Below the pieces are notes generated by a model. The model was not told the origin of the DNA, made no database searches, and saw nothing but the letters and a program-made list of their open reading frames with translations. The position numbers were made by a program, and so were the translations under genes. Shown here one piece after another: positions 58,774 through 64,000 of a DNA stretch of 64,000 nucleotides (positions are counted from its first letter, which is position 1; each line of letters starts with the position of its first letter). Source of the stretch: Cardamine occulta (lineage: Eukaryota; Streptophyta; Magnoliopsida; Brassicales; Brassicaceae); NCBI GenBank assembly GCA_028015245.1, contig CM051365.1:10281263-10345262 (forward strand). The letters run 5' to 3'.

Positions 58774-59580
58774 TATCATGGAGCTTATACTTCGGACAAA
58801 TAATCAACTAGAGAATCATACTACAAAAGAAATTAAACAGAGCTCTTGTCAATAGCTTATACATGGATCAGTAGCTTCACTGATCGTGTAGCATATAGAA
58901 GTTAAAATGGGTTGACCTATCTCATTGAGATCCCATTTAACTTTTTCATCTTTTTTTTTTTCATCATTGAGATTCCATTTAACTGTAGACTCATTTTTTT
59001 TTGTCAACAACTGTAGGCTCATTTAAACTTAAGTATTTTTTTTTTGTCAACTACTGTAGGCTCATATAAACTCATTTAAACTAAGTATCTACTATTGCGG
59101 TTCACTAATGTGATTTTGTTTTAACAATTGCAATGGTTTAATTGGGTTAAAACATGAGATATCAATAAACAAAATAGTAAAATTGTAGAATATTATATGA
59201 TTTCACCTTATTTTTCATTTAGTTGCACAACCATTTGCCCTTTTAAAAAATTTTAAAAACAAAGATATTGGGGTAAAAAATTAACAAAAGCCTCGGCCAT
59301 ATATTTTAATTCAATATATAAGATAATAATGTCATGACAATATATATATATATATATATTATAGGGCTGATATTTTTTGTAATATACATTAAAAATATTT
59401 ATAAAAGTCAGTTAAATAAATACCAGAAATAAAACAAGTATAAAATAAATGATAAACTAAAGTTCGAAATTTAACACTTTTCTTTAAAGACGCAACAAAC
59501 AGAAATACTTTTTATGACATAAAAATAAATCTATCCAAAACATGTTTTGATTAATAGACATGCAGAAAATCAACAAGTTT
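58270..59580. other. intergenic DNA with simple repeats
   Basis: (AT)n runs at 58738-58770 and 59339-59360. A unit TGTAGGCTCATTTAAACT-like recurs at about 58985-59095 together with T-runs. No gene is supported. Confidence 0.5.
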
Positions 59581-59586
59581 TCATCT

Positions 59587-60264
59587 TCACTTATACTGAC
59601 CATATGGGTCAAAAGTCGGCATTCCGTTCATAGAAGACGAAGAAGCACCACCACCACCGGATCCATCCTGACCCGACCCGTTTTGGTAGTACCGATCACC
59701 ACCCATGACCATAGATTGATCCAACATACCATAACCATAAGGACCCGGAGGAAGAGATGGGCCATGAGGTGGGGCGTGAGGTGGGCCGTGAGACCCAATA
59801 GCACTTCCACCAAAAGCCTGTGTATACGGCGATGGCTCAACTCTACGTGAACTTCCATGATCGCTCTCTAACTCACGGTACCGGTTAATGAACACGGTGA
59901 GAGGTTGAACGTATTCATCGAACCCCAGTTTGCTCATAGCCCAAAGGATGTCTTCAGCAGTTATGGTCTTACGTTGCTCACGCTGGCAACGCTCATTGGC
60001 TTCACCGGTAACGAAGCTGATGTACTAGGAGACGCATTCTTGAACCGTTTCTTTGGCGTCGTCGGAGATCTTGACGTGCGACGGCAAGGTTTGACGCATG
60101 ATCCTTAATTATGACGTTTGCGATTGGCATGTATTGGTCTTGTTCACGAGCCATACATTGTTGTTGTTTGACCATGATATTCTTGTTTTTGTCGGCGACA
60201 CCGGTAACGACGACTGAGCTGGTCACTGTTGAGTTTGAGTTACTGTTCTGGTCCAAGTTCGGTA
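59587..60264 (-). pseudogene. LEC1-type NF-YB (CCAAT-binding) pseudogene
   Basis: A histone-fold NF-YB subunit of the LEC1 subgroup, embryo regulators acting with NF-YC and NF-YA. The reading starts after an acceptor-like GAAACAG at 60265 and gives LDQNSN, TSSVVV, then REQDQYMPIANVI with the LEC1-type Asp of the B domain. A 4-nt insertion at about 60104-60112 shifts the frame. The histone fold continues (PSHVKISDDAKETVQECVS), meets a TAG at 60025-60027 where the family has Glu, and goes on with YISFVTGEANERCQREQRKT, ITAEDILWAMSKLGFDEY, INRYRELE and the LEC1-like tail GPYGYGMLDQSMVMGGDRYY ... DPYGQYK to the stop. No exon 1 is recognised upstream. The close match to LEC1 (At1g21970) through its C-terminal tail suggests an extra LEC1 copy. 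Confidence 0.85.
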
Positions 60265-60269
60265 CTGTT

Positions 60270-61345
60270 TCATATATAAACGGAAATTTGATAAATCAGA
60301 AGAAAATTCAGGAGAAAAATTGAAATCTTTTGAAATATTAAGTGAGCACGTAAAGAAGATTAGTTGAACTGGAAATGAGAATTAAATTTTAGGATAATAG
60401 AAAACAAAAAGTGTAAAAAAAAAAAAAAAAAAGTATCAAAGAACAGACATGCTTTTAGATACGGACCAATGTGATAAGAGATAAGTTTGTAGGGTCTACA
60501 TTTGTTGACTAGACCTATGGACCCCGTTGAGTAGACTGTTCTGATTCTTGCCGTTACGTTTATAATTTATAGAACGAAAAAGTTAAAATAAGATAAGTAG
60601 AAAATTTTACAGAGGAAACTAATATATAGTTGAATATTAGTTAAATATAAAGAAATTTTGAATTATATTTGAATGTACAGTAATATATTTTCAAATAAGG
60701 GAGGAGAAACGAGAATTCCGTTTTGAAACAGAAAAAAAAAACCCTCAGACGTTACAAAACAAACAAGTACACACTAAAACAATTCCCTAATATTGTCAGT
60801 AAGTACACACTTGACCATTCTGTAACCGTAATATAATTTTTTTAACTGTAACAAGTTTAACCATAATTATTTTAATTATATATTAAATGGTTAAAACTAA
60901 AATTAAAAATAATTTTAATCATAATCAGTAATTAATTAATTATAATTTTAATAATCTTGGTCATGCCTAGATTGAACCCGGCACGACTGTAATTGCCTGG
61001 TTGAGACAGAAACAGATATCAAATCACAGAGCATGTTTACTCTTTTGACCTTCTTAAATCTGCTCCTTACTAAGATTCTCTCCGAATCTAATGTTGATTG
61101 ACCCAAACTGATTGGATTCTCTCGGACGTTGCAGTTTCCTGGGAGAATAAATTTTTATAAATTTGATTTGATAATTTCTAACTGTTCTCGTTCCTCTCAA
61201 GACTTTAGCAAACAATTTCGCCACGAAACCATAAGTCTCAATCCTCATGACTGTTTTGTGCAGCTGCGATGATCGTGTGATTCAAAATCCCTAACTTTTC
61301 CAAATTTTCCAAAACCCTCAAATAATTTAACTCTAACCCATCTTT
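60270..61345. other. intergenic, promoter side of the patatin-like gene
   Basis: There is an A-run at 60414-60432 and AT-rich DNA with no coding signal. The frames at 61054-61248 and 61245-61568 are on the opposite strand to the patatin-like gene; the second is its antisense shadow. Confidence 0.5.
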
Positions 61346-61347
61346 CA

Positions 61348-63237
61348 ATGGCGATTTCTCTACTTCCCAGTCCATTCATCTCACTCCGTACCAGAAAAAG
61401 CTCTAACCTTCCTTCAAGAATCCTCTCCTTAAGACTATCATGCTCTTCTTCTTCTGGTAAATCTCCCTTGAACCAGCAAGTTTCTTCAGATTCCGAGAAG
61501 AGATCATTCGCTGTAGCCACCGGTGAGCTTATCATCGGAATTGCGTCAAGACTTTTGAAATATTCCAATCAGCGAACCTCTCCTTCACCTGATGTTGGAG
61601 ATAGAATAGGAAGTGTAGTTGAGGATGAGATTGATCCAGCAATGATATGGGAACAAAGGGTTAAAGATGTAGAAGCTGAGAAAGAGAGGAGAATCATTAC
61701 AAGTCCTGGTTTTAGTTTCTCTGCAGCTGGGCTTTTGTTTCCTTATCATCTTGGTGTTGCTCAGTTGCTTATTGAAAAGGGTTACATAAAGGTGCTTCCT
61801 TTTTTTTTTCTCATGAAGTTTTTATGTGTTTGTTGTTTATAGGATTAATTATGATTTTTTGTTGTGTGTTGGGATTTAGGATACTACTCCTTTGGCTGGA
61901 TCTTCTGCTGGTGCTATAGTTTGTGCCGTGATTACTTCAGGAGCTTCTATGCGTGAAGCACTTGAAGCTACTAAGGTTCTTGCTGATGATTGTCGACGCA
62001 ATGGCACTGCTTTTCGTCTTGGGGTAATGAGTCTTCTTCCTCAGTATGTTCATAGTAAGAGCCATGGAGTTGTATAAGTTCCTTGGTGTTGCTCTTCTTG
62101 AATATCAATAAAAACGTCTATGTTTCTTGCTTTAGATTGTCATGTGTTAAAACAGTTTCTTATGAGTGAAACAAAAGACCCACCAATGTTGCTGTGATGA
62201 TTGTTTGCTTTAAGTTACATTATAAAGTTGTTCATCTAAGTTCGTGTGGTTTTAGGCTGTGCTCAGAGATTCTATGGAGAAGTTACTGCCAGATGATATT
62301 CACATTAGGTCCAACGGGAGAGTTCGTGGTGAGAAACAACATCTTCTTTTCTTTAATTTGGTTTCCTTTTGCCAGAGTTGTCTTTGGGTCTGACTTTTTC
62401 TGATCATTCTATGGCATTGTAGTTGCCATCACACAGGTTTTCTGGAGACCTAGAGGTTTACTGGTGGATCAGTTCGACTCGAAAAGCGACCTAATAAATG
62501 CAGTTTTTACATCTTCTTTTATTCCTGGGTAAATATCACTCTCTTGCTTTTGAAACTTTCAGCTTTATTGGAAAACAAAACTCTTAACAAACAGAATTAA
62601 GGACTAATGCAGATATCTTGCACCAAGACCTGCAACAATGTTCCGTAATCGAGTTTGTGTTGATGGAGGCTTAACATTGTTTATGCCACCAACAGCTGCT
62701 GCTAAAACAGTATGTACATGAAGATTGTTGTTTTGTTCTCATCTCTTTCTTCTGTGTCTGCTCCTTTTCATATCTTTGAGTTGCCAAAGAGTGTGGCCTT
62801 TTCAAAATTTTGGAAGCCCTTTCATATGTTCATCCATCTGGACTTCTGAAGATGTTCTATAGAGCTTAATGAACTTTTTTCTGTATCTATCTTTCACAGG
62901 TTCGAGTTTGTGCTTTTTCGGCAAGTAACTTCAAACTAAAGGGTATTGAGATCAGCCCAGATTGCAACCCTTTAAACAGGGCAACATCTAGACAAGTAAG
63001 TGCTCAGTTTCTTCTAATGAAATCATTCTCCTTTGAGAGTAAGTATGTTATAACATCTTGGTTTTTTCTGATACTTAGCTATTGAATTGGGCACTGGAGC
63101 CAGCAGCAGACGAGGTATTGGAAATGCTGTTTGAGCTGGGATACGCAGATGCAGCTACGTGGGCTGAGATGAATCCAGCCGATGAACTTGTCTATGATGA
63201 CAAGAACACACAAACTCAAGAGATTCCAGCTAGTTAA
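61348..63237 (+). CDS. patatin-like acyl hydrolase, chloroplast-targeted
   Basis: Complete seven-exon gene: 61348-61791, 61880-62023, 62256-62328, 62423-62528, 62613-62709, 62900-62995, 63079-63237. It totals 1,119 nt, 372 residues, with all junctions GT-AG and in phase. It matches the A. thaliana At1g33270 type (acyl transferase/acyl hydrolase/lysophospholipase superfamily). Residues 1-50 are Ser/Arg/Leu-rich with few acidic residues, like a transit peptide. The patatin core starts at FSFSAAGLLFPYHLGVAQLL. The nucleophile elbow is GSSAGAI, the catalytic Asp motif is VDGGLTLFMP, and IPGYLAPRPATMF lies between. Both catalytic residues (Ser, Asp) are present, so it should be active on galactolipids or phospholipids; the true substrate is unknown. 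Confidence 0.92.
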
Positions 63238-63676
63238 GAACACAAACTCAATATTTCATTACAGTAACCATAATTAGTTTTGATAGGTTTTTCATAAAGC
63301 CACAGAAAAAGTTGTAGTTCTTAGATCAAACAAAGCCAAATGGTACATCACTTTCAGTCTTGAGTTCATATACTTGTTCATCAAAAAATATGTGAGCAAA
63401 GATTCTCAATAGAGTTGTCCACAAAATATTCAAACTTAGCATGCATCATTCAACATAAAAACAAACTAAAGCAACTATAATCTTTCAATGGAGATGCATG
63501 TCTATGATTTGGCAACAAGCTTTTATAGTTTTTACTGATAAACAAACATTATCTCTCCACATTAGCCTAACAAAGCTTAGCAATTTATTGGTGTGTGAGC
63601 AAAAGCAACACTGTTCTTTATTCATCACACTTTGGGAGCTTTTCTATCTGATTATAAGCCCATGCTCTCGTCTAGG

Positions 63677-64000
63677 CTAAGGTAAAGGTAACGGATCAGG
63701 TATGGGTACAGCGGGTAAACTGTCGTGCATATACGCCATTACAAAGAAGGATAGCATGCTGATGGAAAGAAGTAGTAGTGGGCCTGCTGGTACTAGTTTC
63801 CGGGAAGATGCCAGACGATATCCTGCAAGAAAGTTGTAGAAAGAATATAAAATCCTGTATGATGAGAAGAGATTTGTCCCACATTTGACATATATGGAAA
63901 GACAAAGCGCATCTTCTTCTCAAGAAGAGATGAGCTTACCGAAAACGGAAGAGAAGAGGAAGGCAGCACCGAGACCTACAGTATCACCAAGGACTTTCGT
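63677..64000 (-). CDS. FAX / Tmem14 family membrane protein, C-terminal exons
   Basis: The last two coding exons of a Tmem14-type protein, probably the FAX4 (At1g33265) orthologue. Exon at >64000-63940 reads LGDTVGLGAAFLFSSVFG. Exon at 63822-63677 reads YRLASSRKLVPAGPLLLLSI, a second membrane helix MLSFFVMAYMHDSLPAV, and the end IPDPLPLP*. The intron is GT-AG and in phase. FAX proteins move fatty acids across the plastid envelope. It is convergent with the patatin-like gene (stops about 440 bp apart). The N-terminus lies beyond the window. Confidence 0.88.

Noticed and set aside
59560..59858. Plus-strand and alternate minus-strand frames over the LEC1-like tail
   Set aside because: They are shadows of the Gly/Pro-rich C-terminus of the NF-YB pseudogene.
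61245..61568. Minus-strand 107-residue frame at the patatin-like gene
   Set aside because: Antisense shadow of the first exon, which has a full set of in-phase exons on the plus strand.

Overview
This is nuclear DNA of a flowering plant, almost certainly a Brassicaceae species close to Arabidopsis. It is AT-rich, its genes are split by GT-AG introns, it is dense in Arabidopsis-type transposons (Emigrant, MULE, Harbinger, Athila-like, copia), and its single-copy genes follow the order I recall for A. thaliana chromosome 1 around At1g33265-At1g33320. Read right to left, these are a FAX-type Tmem14 protein, a patatin-like lipase, a stage-III-sporulation-like P-loop protein and a second cystathionine gamma-synthase-like enzyme. 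Gene names rest on recall of the families, not on a search.

Left part (1-11.7 kb): two hAT transposase relics face each other as a large inverted repeat around a copia LTR remnant. They are followed by a possible unrecognised small gene, a MULE-like TIR element with a perfect 9-bp target duplication, an intact wound-induced polypeptide gene (7.05-7.3 kb), two Helitron-like 3' ends and low-information AT-rich DNA.

Middle left (11.7-23.6 kb): a cystathionine gamma-synthase-like gene on the minus strand. All eleven coding exons keep phase (402 codons before the stop), but intron 1 has grown to 7.2 kb through an Emigrant MITE, chained TTA-target MITEs and a 5.36-kb Harbinger element. The Harbinger carries exons copied from an aminotransferase-like gene. 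Intron 9 begins with GG instead of GT.

Middle (23.7-38.7 kb): a MULE with about 140-bp TIRs is split by two degraded Ty3/gypsy elements and another TIR element. After it come a solo-LTR-like block, a broken copy of the synthase exon 1 and a LINE-like segment.

38.9-48 kb: an apparently intact GH3 acyl-adenylase gene sits between 1,236-bp inverted copies of the 3' half of the P-loop gene. The P-loop gene has lost exactly its Walker A codons (16 nt), which also breaks its frame.

48-60.3 kb: a copia element with 5-bp target duplication has cut a local tandem duplication. Further right are a SINE, a hAT-like MITE, a small cysteine-rich secreted peptide gene and a LEC1-type NF-YB pseudogene with a 4-nt insertion and an in-frame stop. 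No NAC gene is found where A. thaliana has BRN1/NAC015.

61.3-64 kb: an intact seven-exon patatin-like gene and the 3' end of a FAX/Tmem14 gene. The window reads as an eroding, transposon-rich interval: the genes at the right edge, the wound-induced gene and the GH3 gene look functional, whereas the synthase, the P-loop gene and the LEC1 copy carry specific lesions.
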